Assembly (NCBI RefSeq): GCF_000373645.1
Contig: NZ_KB892089.1
Location: forward strand, 186,001 to 250,000
DNA: 64,000 bases
Reading direction: 5' to 3'
DNA from: Streptomyces sp. ATexAB-D23
GTDB taxonomy: Bacteria; Actinomycetota; Actinomycetes; Streptomycetales; Streptomycetaceae
Both the position numbers and the translations under genes were made by a program. Positions 42,654-50,586 of this stretch are shown here, piece after piece; position 1 is the stretch's first letter; each line of letters opens with the position of its first letter. The notes below the pieces were generated by a model. That model ran no database searches and was not told the DNA's origin. It saw nothing but the letters and a program-made list of their open reading frames with translations.

Positions 42654-43916
42654 GTGAACTCGACCAATCGCACCGTGGTCGTCACCGGTATCGGCGCAAC
42701 CACTCCGCTGGGTGGCGATTCCGCATCGACCTGGGAAGGTCTGATGGCCGGCCGTTCCGGCGTCAAGCCTCTTGAGGGCGAACGTTTCGCCGAGCTGCCT
42801 GTTCGGATCGCGGCCCTGGCCGCCGTCGATCCCGCTGACGTCCTGCCCCGTCCGCTCGCCCGCCGTCTGGACCGCTCGGCGCAGTTCGCGCTGATCGCGG
42901 CCCGCGAGGCGTGGGCGGACGCGGGTTTCACCGGCAAGGCCGGTGAGGACGAGAAGATCCAGCCCGAGCGGCTCGGTTCGGTCATCGCCTCCGGCATCGG
43001 CGGCGTGATCACCCTGCTCGACCAGTACGACGTGCTGAAGGAGAAGGGCGTACGCCGCGTCTCCCCGCACACCGTGCCCATGCTCATGCCCAACGGCCCG
43101 GCGGCGAACGTGGGCATCGAGGTGAACGCCCAGGCGGGCGTCCACACCCCGGTCTCCGCCTGCGCGTCCGGCGCCGAGGCGATCGGCTACGCCGTCGAGA
43201 TGATCCGCACCGGCCGTGCCGATGTGGTCCTCGCCGGGGGCACCGAGGCGGCGATCCACCCGCTTCCGATCGCCGCGTTCGCCAACATGATGGCGATGTC
43301 CAAGAACAACGACGATCCGGAGAAGGCGTCCCGGCCGTACGACGTGGGCCGCGACGGCTTCGTCCTCGGTGAGGGCGCCGGTGTCGTCGTGCTGGAGTCC
43401 GCGGAGCACGCGGCGAAGCGTGGCGCCCGGGTCTACTGCGAGGTGCTGGGCCAGGGCCTGTCCGCGGACGCCCACCACATCGCACAGCCCGAGCCGACGG
43501 GCCGCGGTATCGCCGCGGCGATGCAGAACCTGCTGGACCAGACGGACCTGAAGCCGTCGGAGGTCGTCCACCTGAACGCCCACGCGACGTCCACGCCCCA
43601 GGGCGACATCGCGGAGGTCAAGGCCCTGCGGAAGGTCCTCGGTGAGGACCTGGACCACGTGGCGATCTCCGCGACGAAGTCGATGACCGGTCACCTGCTC
43701 GGTGGCGCGGGCGGCATCGAGACCGTGGCCACGGTCCTGGCGCTGCACCACCGGATGGCTCCGCCGACGATCAACGTCGACGAGCTGGACGCGTCGGTCG
43801 AGGCGGACATCGTCCGCGGCGAGCCGAGGCCGCTTCCGGAGGGCCCGATCGCGGCGATCAACAACTCGTTCGGATTCGGCGGACACAACGTGGTGCTGGC
43901 CTTCCGCAGCGTGTGA
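42654..43916 (+). CDS. fabF: 3-oxoacyl-ACP synthase II
   Basis: The 420-residue ketosynthase has Cys170 in VSACASGAEA, His in LNAHATSTPQGD and SMTGHLLGGAGG, the Cys-His-His set of condensing enzymes. It elongates acyl-ACP with malonyl-ACP. GTG 42654 follows acpP by 77 bases and closes the operon. A strong terminator lies just after it. Full length for the family. Confidence 0.97.
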   Translation: MNSTNRTVVVTGIGATTPLGGDSASTWEGLMAGRSGVKPLEGERFAELPVRIAALAAVDPADVLPRPLARRLDRSAQFALIAAREAWADAGFTGKAGEDEKIQPERLGSVIASGIGGVITLLDQYDVLKEKGVRRVSPHTVPMLMPNGPAANVGIEVNAQAGVHTPVSACASGAEAIGYAVEMIRTGRADVVLAGGTEAAIHPLPIAAFANMMAMSKNNDDPEKASRPYDVGRDGFVLGEGAGVVVLESAEHAAKRGARVYCEVLGQGLSADAHHIAQPEPTGRGIAAAMQNLLDQTDLKPSEVVHLNAHATSTPQGDIAEVKALRKVLGEDLDHVAISATKSMTGHLLGGAGGIETVATVLALHHRMAPPTINVDELDASVEADIVRGEPRPLPEGPIAAINNSFGFGGHNVVLAFRSV

Positions 43917-43937
43917 CGTTTCCGCGCGCTTGCGCGT

Positions 43938-43973
43938 GAAGCCCGCGTCCCCCGTGTGGGGGGCGCGGGCTTC
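43938..43973 (+). terminator. Terminator of the fab operon
   Basis: A 10-bp GC stem (gaagcccgcg with cgcgggcttc) with an inner ccccc/ggggg pair lies 21 bases after the fabF stop, between convergent genes. Confidence 0.85.
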
Positions 43974-44008
43974 GTCGTTGCCGCCGGGGGCTCGGCAGCC
44001 CCCGGCGG

Positions 44009-44503
44009 TCACACCACCTGGTGCAGCCAGCGGACGGGCGCGCCCTCGCCCGCATGGCGGAACGGCTCCAGTTCGTCGTCCCACGGCTTGCCGAGGAGTT
44101 TGGCGATCTCGGACTCCAGGTCCGTCTCACCGCCGATCGAGCGGGCCAGCGCCGCGCGCAGGCGGTCCTCCGGGACGAGGATGTCGCCGTGCATGCCGGT
44201 GACCGCGTGGAAGATGCCCAGCGCGGGCGTCGAGCTGTAGCGCTCGCCCTCCGCCGTGGGAGACGGCTCCGCCGTCACCTCGAAGCGGAGGAGGTCCCAG
44301 CCGCGGAGCGCGGAGGCGAGCTTCGACGCCGTGCCGGGGCGGGCCCGCCAGGAGAACTCCGAGCGCCAGGTGCCCGGCGCGGCCGGCTGTCTGATCCAGT
44401 CCAGCTGCACCCGCCCACCGAGGACACCCGCCACCGCCCACTCGACGTGGGGGCAGAGCGCGCGCGGTGCGGAGTGAACGTACAGGACTCCACGTGTCGT
44501 CAC
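44009..44503 (-). CDS. DUF3145 family protein
   Basis: The 164-residue protein matches an actinobacterial family of unknown function: MTTRGVLYVHSAPRALCPHVEW, FSWRARPGTASKLASALRGW, SPTAEGERYSSTPALGIFH and AKLLGKPWDDELEPFRHAGEG. It is often found immediately after the fab operon, as here. No signal peptide or membrane helix is visible. Its conserved link to fatty-acid genes suggests a lipid-related role, but none is proven. Confidence 0.9.
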   Translation of the reverse strand: MTTRGVLYVHSAPRALCPHVEWAVAGVLGGRVQLDWIRQPAAPGTWRSEFSWRARPGTASKLASALRGWDLLRFEVTAEPSPTAEGERYSSTPALGIFHAVTGMHGDILVPEDRLRAALARSIGGETDLESEIAKLLGKPWDDELEPFRHAGEGAPVRWLHQVV

Positions 44504-44782
44504 CGGGACCTCCAGTGTGGGACGAGGTTCGCCTTCCCCAGCGGCCTGTCATCAGTAAACAGCATCGGGGGTTATTCTCCGGAAAAGCGACAGTATGTGA
44601 CGTGATGTGATGTTCGGATGCCACCCGAGTGGAGCCGGGCGTCCGAGGGAGCCACTGGTCCGACGGGGAAAAACTACCGCGCCCGGCCGTCCCGGGGGTG
44701 ACGTACCGTCGGTCCGGGGCCCTTCTTCGCTCAGTCTTCACCCGGCAGAGCGTCCGGGCGTGAAAGAGGAGGAGACCAGGCC

Positions 44783-45694
44783 ATGCCGGATCGGTCCGTA
44801 CGGCACCGCTCGCGCACCGCACTGGCCTGGCTGGCCGCCCTGGCGTTCGCCGGTACGGCGGTGCTGACCGGCTGTGACGCGGGACACGACGGGACGACGA
44901 AGGGGTCGGCTCCGGCCGAGCGCCACGCCCCGGCGGCGGGCCCCGTCTGGAACCCGAGTCCCGGTTCCATCGCGGCGGTCGGCGACTCGATCACGCGCGG
45001 GTTCGACGCCTGCTCGGTGCTGGCCGACTGCCCGGAGGTGTCCTGGTCGACGGGCACGGACAGCGCGGTGAAGAGTCTCGCGGTACGCCTCCTCGGCGCC
45101 CGCGCGGCCGGTCACACCTGGAACCACGCCGAGACGGGCGCCCGGATGGCCCAGCTGCCGGAACAGATGGCGGCGGCAGCGGCGGAGGACCCGGACCTGG
45201 TGACCGTGATGATCGGCGCCAACGACGCCTGCCGGGACTCGGTGCGGGCCATGACCCCGGTGGACGACTTCCGCGCGTCGTTCGAGGCGTCGATGCGCCG
45301 GCTGCGCGGCGGGGCGCCCAAGGCGCAGGTGTACGTGTCGAGCGTGCCGGACCTGAAGCGGCTGTGGTCGCAGGGGCGTGCCAATCAGCTGGGCAAGCAG
45401 ATCTGGAAGCTGGGCATCTGCAAGTCGATGCTGAGCGACGCGGACAACATGGGCGCGGCGGCGGTCGCCCGCCGCGCGGCCGTGCAGGACCGCGTCGTGG
45501 CGTACAACGAGGTGCTGCGCGAGGTGTGCGCGAAGGACAGCCGCTGCCGGTACGACGGCGGGGCCGTGTTCGACTACCGGTTCACCGGCAAGCAGCTCAG
45601 CCAGTGGGACTGGTTCCACCCCGGCCGCAACGGTCAGGCCAGGCTCGCCGAGATCGCCTACCGCAACGTCACGGCGGTCCGCCCGCCCGCGTAA
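44783..45694 (+). CDS. SGNH/GDSL hydrolase lipoprotein
   Basis: The 303-residue protein has a lipoprotein signal with lipobox LTGC (Cys31). The SGNH family blocks follow: GDS motif IAAVGDSITRG (Ser69), MIGANDACRDS with the oxyanion Asn, and DWFHPGRNGQ with Asp and His. Such enzymes are extracellular esterases or lipases; substrate unknown. AGGAGG precedes the ATG. Four cysteines in CSVLADCPEV and CAKDSRC could form disulfides. Confidence 0.9.
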   Translation: MPDRSVRHRSRTALAWLAALAFAGTAVLTGCDAGHDGTTKGSAPAERHAPAAGPVWNPSPGSIAAVGDSITRGFDACSVLADCPEVSWSTGTDSAVKSLAVRLLGARAAGHTWNHAETGARMAQLPEQMAAAAAEDPDLVTVMIGANDACRDSVRAMTPVDDFRASFEASMRRLRGGAPKAQVYVSSVPDLKRLWSQGRANQLGKQIWKLGICKSMLSDADNMGAAAVARRAAVQDRVVAYNEVLREVCAKDSRCRYDGGAVFDYRFTGKQLSQWDWFHPGRNGQARLAEIAYRNVTAVRPPA

Positions 45695-45705
45695 AGTCGG
45701 TGATC

Positions 45706-46704
45706 ATGGAGACGCGTTCGAATACGGTGGTCGGTACGGAGCACTTCGGCACGCTCGGGGACGGCACCGCCGTGCACCGCTGGACGCTGGAGCGGGACGG
45801 CACGCGGGTGCGCGTCCTGACGTACGGCGGCATCGTGCAGTCGGCCGAGGTCCCGGACCGGGACGGGGCGCGGGACGAAATCGCCCTCGGGCTGCCGGAC
45901 CTGGCCTCGTACCAGGAGTACACGGGCCCGTACTTCGGCGCGCTGGTCGGCCGGTACGCGAACCGGATCGGCGGGGCGGCCTTCGAGCTGGACGGCCGGA
46001 CCCACCACCTCACGCGCAACGAGGGCCGCAACCATGTGCACGGCGGGGCGAGCGGCTTCGACAAGCGGGTGTGGGACGCCCGCGAGGTCGAGGGCGGTGT
46101 GGAGCTGTCCCTCGTCTCGGCGGACGGCGAGGAGGGCTTCCCCGGCCGGGTGGAGCTGACGGCGGCGTACACCCTGGACCAGGGCGGTGCGCTCCGGATC
46201 GCGTACCGGGCGGTGACGGACGCGCCGACCGTGCTGAACCTGACGAACCACACCTACTGGAACCTCGCGGGCGCCGGCAGCGGCAGCGCGCTCGGGCAGC
46301 GGCTGCGGATCGCGGCGGGGGCGGTCACCCCGGTGGACGCGGAGTCGCTGCCGACGGGCGAGTTCCTGCCGGTGGAGGGCACCCGGTTCGACTTCCGCGA
46401 GCCCCGGCCGGTGACCAGGGAGTACGACCACAACTTCGTGCTGGACGCGCAGGGGCCGCTTCCGGCGGCGGAGCTGTACGACGAGGTGTCGGGGCGTGTC
46501 CTGACGGTCACGACGACCGAGCCGGGGCTCCAGCTGTACACGGCGGACCACTTCGACGGGCGGCCGTTCGGCCCGTGCGCCGGGATCGCCCTGGAGACGC
46601 AGCACTTCCCGGACTCGCCGAACCGCCCGGAGTTCCCGAGCACGGTGCTGCGGCCGGGCGCGGAGTACGCGTCGACGACGGTGTACGGGTTCTCGGTGCG
46701 CTGA
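45706..46704 (+). CDS. Aldose 1-epimerase (galactose mutarotase)
   Basis: The 332-residue protein has the mutarotase pattern: GPYFGALVGRYANRIGGAAF, NHVHGGASGFDKRVW, the catalytic His in LNLTNHTYWNLAG and the catalytic Glu in IALETQHFPDSPN. It interconverts alpha- and beta-anomers of hexoses in the cytoplasm. No galactose-operon genes adjoin it; it follows the SGNH gene by 11 bases. The symbol galM is not assigned, because paralogues exist in Streptomyces. Confidence 0.93.
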   Translation: METRSNTVVGTEHFGTLGDGTAVHRWTLERDGTRVRVLTYGGIVQSAEVPDRDGARDEIALGLPDLASYQEYTGPYFGALVGRYANRIGGAAFELDGRTHHLTRNEGRNHVHGGASGFDKRVWDAREVEGGVELSLVSADGEEGFPGRVELTAAYTLDQGGALRIAYRAVTDAPTVLNLTNHTYWNLAGAGSGSALGQRLRIAAGAVTPVDAESLPTGEFLPVEGTRFDFREPRPVTREYDHNFVLDAQGPLPAAELYDEVSGRVLTVTTTEPGLQLYTADHFDGRPFGPCAGIALETQHFPDSPNRPEFPSTVLRPGAEYASTTVYGFSVR

Positions 46705-46710
46705 GGCGCC

Positions 46711-47496
46711 TCAGCCCTCGAAGGCCGCCTCGTCCCCGGCGTTCTCGTCGTCCGTCTCCTCCTCACCGGTCAGACCGCGGGCCAGCAGGGTCGCCCCCGC
46801 GACGGCCCCCGGCATGAGGAAGACGGCGACGAACGGCAGCATGAAGGCGAGCCCGAGCGGTACGCCGAAGCCGAGGGTGCGCAGGCGGTGGCCGCGCAGC
46901 AGGGCGAGGCGGTCCTTGAGCACCATGCCCCGGCGCTGGAGCGCGACGGCGGTCAGCTCCTCGGCGAGGAAGTACCCGGTGACGCAGAAGCCGATGAGGG
47001 GCACGACGGTCTGCCCGGCGACGGGCACGAAGCCGAGGGCGAAGAGGAGGACCGCGTACAGCCCGACGCGCACCAGGATGCGCACGCTGTCGCGGGCGGA
47101 GATCCACAGCTCGCGCCAGAGCGGCAGCCCGGACTCGGGGACCGTGCCGCCCTCGGTGCGGTCGACCTCCTCGGAGAGCGCCTCGTAGAAGGGCTGTCCG
47201 ACGAGCAGGGTCACGGCGGTGAAGGTGATCACGGCCAGGAAGAGGCCGAGGACGAAGACCAGCACGGTCAGGGCGTTGCGCAGCAGGCCGGGCCACGGCG
47301 ACGACCAGTCGTCGGCGAACGGCGTCGCCCACTCCACCAGGTCGTCGGCGCCGTAGCCGAGGCCGATGAGGGCGCCCGCGTACAGGACGAGGGTGATGAG
47401 GCCGGGCAGCAGCCCTATGCCGAACCATCTGCCGTGACCGAAGACCCAGCGCTGACCCTTGATCAGACAACCGAGCCCCGCCCCGAGATCACGCAT
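46711..47496 (-). CDS. EI24 domain membrane protein (CysZ-like)
   Basis: The 261-residue protein has about four to five membrane segments and the EI24 pattern: GLLPGLITLVLYAGALIGLG, VFVLGLFLAVITFTAVTLLVGQPFYEALSEEV and GFVPVAGQTVVPLIGFCVTGYFLAEELTAVALQRRGM, read in parts. CysZ members transport sulfate; actinobacterial copies are of uncertain role. A short acidic tail (GEEETDDENAGDEAAFEG) ends the protein. It is convergent with the mutarotase, with stops 6 bases apart. Confidence 0.87.
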   Translation of the reverse strand: MRDLGAGLGCLIKGQRWVFGHGRWFGIGLLPGLITLVLYAGALIGLGYGADDLVEWATPFADDWSSPWPGLLRNALTVLVFVLGLFLAVITFTAVTLLVGQPFYEALSEEVDRTEGGTVPESGLPLWRELWISARDSVRILVRVGLYAVLLFALGFVPVAGQTVVPLIGFCVTGYFLAEELTAVALQRRGMVLKDRLALLRGHRLRTLGFGVPLGLAFMLPFVAVFLMPGAVAGATLLARGLTGEEETDDENAGDEAAFEG

Positions 47497-47549
47497 GGCG
47501 TCAGCCTAACGGGATCGGGGGCGGGGCCTGTCCGGCGGGGAGGGGCAGG

Positions 47550-47978
47550 TCAGGCGACCGAGAGCTCCACCTTGATGTTGCCGCGGGTGGCGTTCGAGTA
47601 CGGGCAGACCTGGTGGGCCTTCTCGATGAGCGCCCGCGCGGTCGCCGCGTCGACGTTCGGGATGGTCGCGGTGATCGCGACCTCCAGGCCGAAGCCGCCG
47701 GCCTCGGTCTTGCCGATGGAGACCGCGGCGGTCACCGTCGAGCCGGAGATGTCGGCCTTCTCCTGGCGGGCGACGACGCCCAGCGCGCCCTGGAAGCAGG
47801 CGCTGTAGCCGGCGGCGAACAGCTGCTCCGGGTTGGTGCCGGCGCCGCTGCCGCCCATCTCCTTCGGCGGGTTGACGACGACGTCGAGCTTGCCGTCGTC
47901 CGAGGAGACGCGGCCGTCACGGCCGTTCTGCGCGGTGGCGACAGCGGTGTACGCGACGGCGATGTCCTGAATGGTCAT
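47550..47978 (-). CDS. Organic hydroperoxide resistance protein, OsmC/Ohr
   Basis: The 142-residue protein (ATG at 47978) contains both redox cysteines: Cys61 in GYSACFQGAL and Cys125 in HQVCPYSNATRGN. These make the Ohr thiol peroxidase that detoxifies organic hydroperoxides in the cytoplasm. An in-frame ATG upstream would add 14 unlikely residues. It has no OhrR next to it; the MarR at 49236 sits two genes away and could be of that type. Confidence 0.93.
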   Translation of the reverse strand: MTIQDIAVAYTAVATAQNGRDGRVSSDDGKLDVVVNPPKEMGGSGAGTNPEQLFAAGYSACFQGALGVVARQEKADISGSTVTAAVSIGKTEAGGFGLEVAITATIPNVDAATARALIEKAHQVCPYSNATRGNIKVELSVA

Positions 47979-48066
47979 GCTGAGGATTCCTCCTGCTGGT
48001 GCGCCGCGACTCGCGCCCACGATCGCGACGGCCTGGAACGAGACTAACGGGTGCCGGCGGGGCGGT

Positions 48067-49086
48067 TCAGCCGAGGGAGACGATCATCTTTCCGGTGTTC
48101 TCGCCGCGCAGCAGGCCGACGAACGCGTCGAAGCCGTTCTCGATGCCCTCGACCACCGTCTCGCGGTACTTCAGCTCGCCCGATGCCAGCCAGCCGGCCA
48201 CCTCCTGGACGAACTGCTCCTGGAGGTCGGAGTGGTCGGCGACGAGCATGCCCTGGAGGCGCAGCCGCTTGCCGATGACCAGTGCGAGGTTGCGCGGGGC
48301 GGGGGTGGGCTCGGTCGCGTTGTACTGGGCGATCATGCCGCAGATGGTGGCGCGGCCGTGCACGTTGAACGAGGAGATCGCGGCCTCCAGGTGTTCGCCG
48401 CCGACGTTGTCGAAGTAGACGTCGATTCCGTCGGGGGCGGCCTTGCGCAGCTGCTCGCCGACGGGCCCGTCCTTGTAGTTGAACGCGGCGTCGAAGCCGT
48501 ACTCCTCGACGAGGAGCTTGACCTTCTCGTCGGAGCCGGCCGACCCGATGACCCGGGAGGCGCCCTTGATCCTGGCCATCTGCCCGACCTGGCTGCCGAC
48601 CGCGCCGGCGGCGCCGGAGACGAAGACGGCGTCGCCCTCCTTGAAGGACGCCACGTCGAAGAGTCCGGCGTAGGCGGTGAGCCCGGTCATGCCGAGCACG
48701 CCGAGGTAGGTGGAGAGCGGGGCGAGCGAGGCGTCGACCTTCACCGCGTGCTTGGCGGGGACGCTGGCGTACTCGCGCCAGCCGAGGCCGTGCAGGACGT
48801 GGTCGCCGACCTCGAAGCCCTCGGCGTTCGAGGCGACGACCTCGCCGACCGCGCCGCCGTCCATCGGTTGGTCCAGCTTGAACGGCGGGGTGTACGACTT
48901 CACGTCGTTCATCCGGCCGCGCATGTAGGGGTCGACCGAGAAGTGCAGGTTGCGCACGAGGACCCGGCCCTCGGCGGGCGCGGTCACCGGTGCCTCACGC
49001 AGAGCGAAATCCTCGGCCTTCGGCCAGCCGTGCGGACGGGCTACGAGGTGCCATTCACGGCTGGACTCGGGAAGATTTGCAGACAT
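48067..49086 (-). CDS. NADP-dependent oxidoreductase (MDR, ADH_N_2 type)
   Basis: The 339-residue medium-chain reductase starts MSANLPESSREWHLVARPHGWP. The Rossmann fold is shown by AVFVSGAAGAVGSQVGQMA (about 143-161). Features of the leukotriene B4 reductase-type family are MRGRMNDVKSY near residue 60 and MTGLTAYAGLFDVA. It reduces enones or aldehydes with NADPH, without zinc. It diverges from a MarR gene; the shared 149-base gap carries two similar repressor-like sites, so it is likely the regulated target. Confidence 0.9.
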   Translation of the reverse strand: MSANLPESSREWHLVARPHGWPKAEDFALREAPVTAPAEGRVLVRNLHFSVDPYMRGRMNDVKSYTPPFKLDQPMDGGAVGEVVASNAEGFEVGDHVLHGLGWREYASVPAKHAVKVDASLAPLSTYLGVLGMTGLTAYAGLFDVASFKEGDAVFVSGAAGAVGSQVGQMARIKGASRVIGSAGSDEKVKLLVEEYGFDAAFNYKDGPVGEQLRKAAPDGIDVYFDNVGGEHLEAAISSFNVHGRATICGMIAQYNATEPTPAPRNLALVIGKRLRLQGMLVADHSDLQEQFVQEVAGWLASGELKYRETVVEGIENGFDAFVGLLRGENTGKMIVSLG

Positions 49087-49167
49087 GGGCTCGGGGTCTC
49101 CTCGATGTCGGTGTCTCTGTGTCGGTGTCTCGGCTGCTGCGAGGTGTGCGGTGCGGCGGCAAAAAGC

Positions 49168-49218
49168 TTCACCACATGAAACAACCATGCGCCTGGATAT
49201 TTCACCTTGTCAAGCAAC
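49168..49218. promoter_or_regulatory. Two direct-repeat sites, candidate MarR operators
   Basis: TTCACCnnnTnAAnCAAC occurs at 49168-49185 and again at 49201-49218, 33 bases apart, that is about three helical turns. Each has a partly palindromic core (TTCAccacaTGAA and TTCACcttGTCAA). They lie between the oxidoreductase and MarR genes. The minus strand also reads TTGACA at 49208-49213. Confidence 0.5.
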
Positions 49219-49235
49219 TGGGTATCCTGGGTGTC

Positions 49236-49694
49236 ATGGCCACCTCGCGCATAGATCCCCTGACCCTCGAAGTCATCGAGCTCATCGGCACCGTCGTGGC
49301 GCGCTACTACGAGGAATACGAGCAGGCCGCGGCCACGCACAGCCTCACCGGCGCGCAGGCGCGGGTCCTCGGGCTGCTCTCGGTCGAGCCGCTGCCGATG
49401 CGCCGGATCGCCCAGAAGCTGAAGTGCGAGCCGTCCAATGTGACCGGCATCGTGGACCGGCTGGAGGCGCGCGGCCTGGTGGAGCGGCGCCCGGACCCGG
49501 CCGACCGCCGGGTGAAGCTGGCCGCGCCCACGGAACTGGGCACGCGGACCGCGCTGCAACTGCGCGAGGCGCTGGACTTCGCCCGCGAGCCGCTGGCCGG
49601 GCTGTCGGACGCGGACCGCACGGTGCTGCGGGACCTGCTGCGCCGGATGGTGGGGACCGGTCCGGAGGCCGGACCGGCACCATGGAGCGCATGA
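49236..49694 (+). CDS. MarR-family transcriptional regulator
   Basis: The 152-residue protein has a winged helix-turn-helix (LPMRRIAQKLKCEPSNVTGIVDRLEARGLV, about 51-80, then the wing RRPDPADRRVKLA). One Cys in the recognition region (KLKCEPS) could sense oxidants. It probably represses the divergent oxidoreductase through the repeats at 49168-49218. The ATG at 49236 is preferred to the open frame further upstream, which crosses the regulatory gap. Confidence 0.92.
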   Translation: MATSRIDPLTLEVIELIGTVVARYYEEYEQAAATHSLTGAQARVLGLLSVEPLPMRRIAQKLKCEPSNVTGIVDRLEARGLVERRPDPADRRVKLAAPTELGTRTALQLREALDFAREPLAGLSDADRTVLRDLLRRMVGTGPEAGPAPWSA

Positions 49695-50290
49695 CCGCTC
49701 CCACCCCCTTCGGGCCCCGCGAGTTCCAGCTCGTCCTGCTGCGCCGGATGGCCGACCACCAGCCCGGTCTGGTGGAGGACGCCCGGCACGAGCTGAGCGC
49801 GACACTCGCCGAGATGCGGGAGGCGAACCGGCGGTGGCAGGCCATGGTGCGGGGGCCCCGGGGGCGGGGCGCGCTGCGGCGCTACCGCTCGGTCCTCGGT
49901 GAGCCGGGGGCGGCCGGGCGGCGGGTCATCGGTGACCTGGAGTTCGACGTGCTGCGGTGGGCGGTGCCGCTCTGGCCGGAGCTGCGGTTCGAGGTGATGG
50001 TGGCGCCGGGTGGGGCGGTGTGGAACGAGTGGCTGGTCCGGGCGCCGGACGCGGCGGGCCCCGAGCTGCGGACGGTGGCGGACCTGGTGCCGTGGTCGTG
50101 CACGGTGGACGAGGTGGCGCGGGCCTTCGCGCCGGCCCGCCCGATGGAGGGCAGCGCGCCGACGCGATGGGCGCTGGGGATCGGGGACGGGGCGGGGGCG
50201 TGTGTCGCGGAGTTCACGTGGGGGTTGTTGCAGCGGGTGGTGCCGGTGGGTGGGGGCGGGGCGGTGTCCTCAATCGCCGGACGGGCTTGA
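49691..50290 (+). CDS. Hypothetical protein ending in a dispersed repeat
   Basis: The 199-residue protein starts at an ATG overlapping the MarR stop (ATGA), so it is co-translated with the regulator. The core (RRVIGDLEFDVLRWAVPLWPELRFEVMV, then WNEWLVRAPDAAG) looks like a conserved soluble alpha/beta protein. The final seven residues (SSIAGRA) and the stop come from a common Streptomyces intergenic repeat (tcaatcgccggacgggcttga), so the original C-terminus has probably been replaced. No function is known. Confidence 0.68.
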   Translation: MTAPTPFGPREFQLVLLRRMADHQPGLVEDARHELSATLAEMREANRRWQAMVRGPRGRGALRRYRSVLGEPGAAGRRVIGDLEFDVLRWAVPLWPELRFEVMVAPGGAVWNEWLVRAPDAAGPELRTVADLVPWSCTVDEVARAFAPARPMEGSAPTRWALGIGDGAGACVAEFTWGLLQRVVPVGGGGAVSSIAGRA

Positions 50291-50313
50291 ACTTGCCGTT
50301 CGGGCGCCCGTGA

Positions 50314-50471
50314 ACGCCGGACAGGCCGGGACCGCCGACGCGGGCGTTGAACGGCCGACGCGCGTCCGCAGACGCCGGACAGGCCGGGACCGCCGACGCG
50401 GGCGTTGAACGGCCGACGCGCGTCCGCGGACGCCGGACAGGCCGGGACCGCCGGCGCGGGCGTGAACTGCG
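50314..50471. repeat. 58-bp tandem repeat, about 2.7 copies
   Basis: Copies begin at 50314, 50372 and 50430, exactly 58 bases apart, each opening with acgccggacaggccggga. The first two copies are nearly identical; the third diverges late. The start of the unit resembles half of the dispersed repeat at 50268-50290. It occupies the gap before the MreB-like gene and is probably noncoding. Confidence 0.9.
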
Positions 50472-50586
50472 GGCGGGTGTCCCTCCTACGGCGCACCCCA
50501 GCGGGCGTGGTGGTTCCTCGCGGCGCACGATTCGAGGAGAGCCGGCTGTCCGTCGGTCACCCTCAACGCTCTCGGGAGGACCCGCC

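Noticed and set aside
50314..50471. Repeat array considered as CRISPR
   Set aside because: Copies are directly adjacent with no unique spacers, and no cas gene is present.
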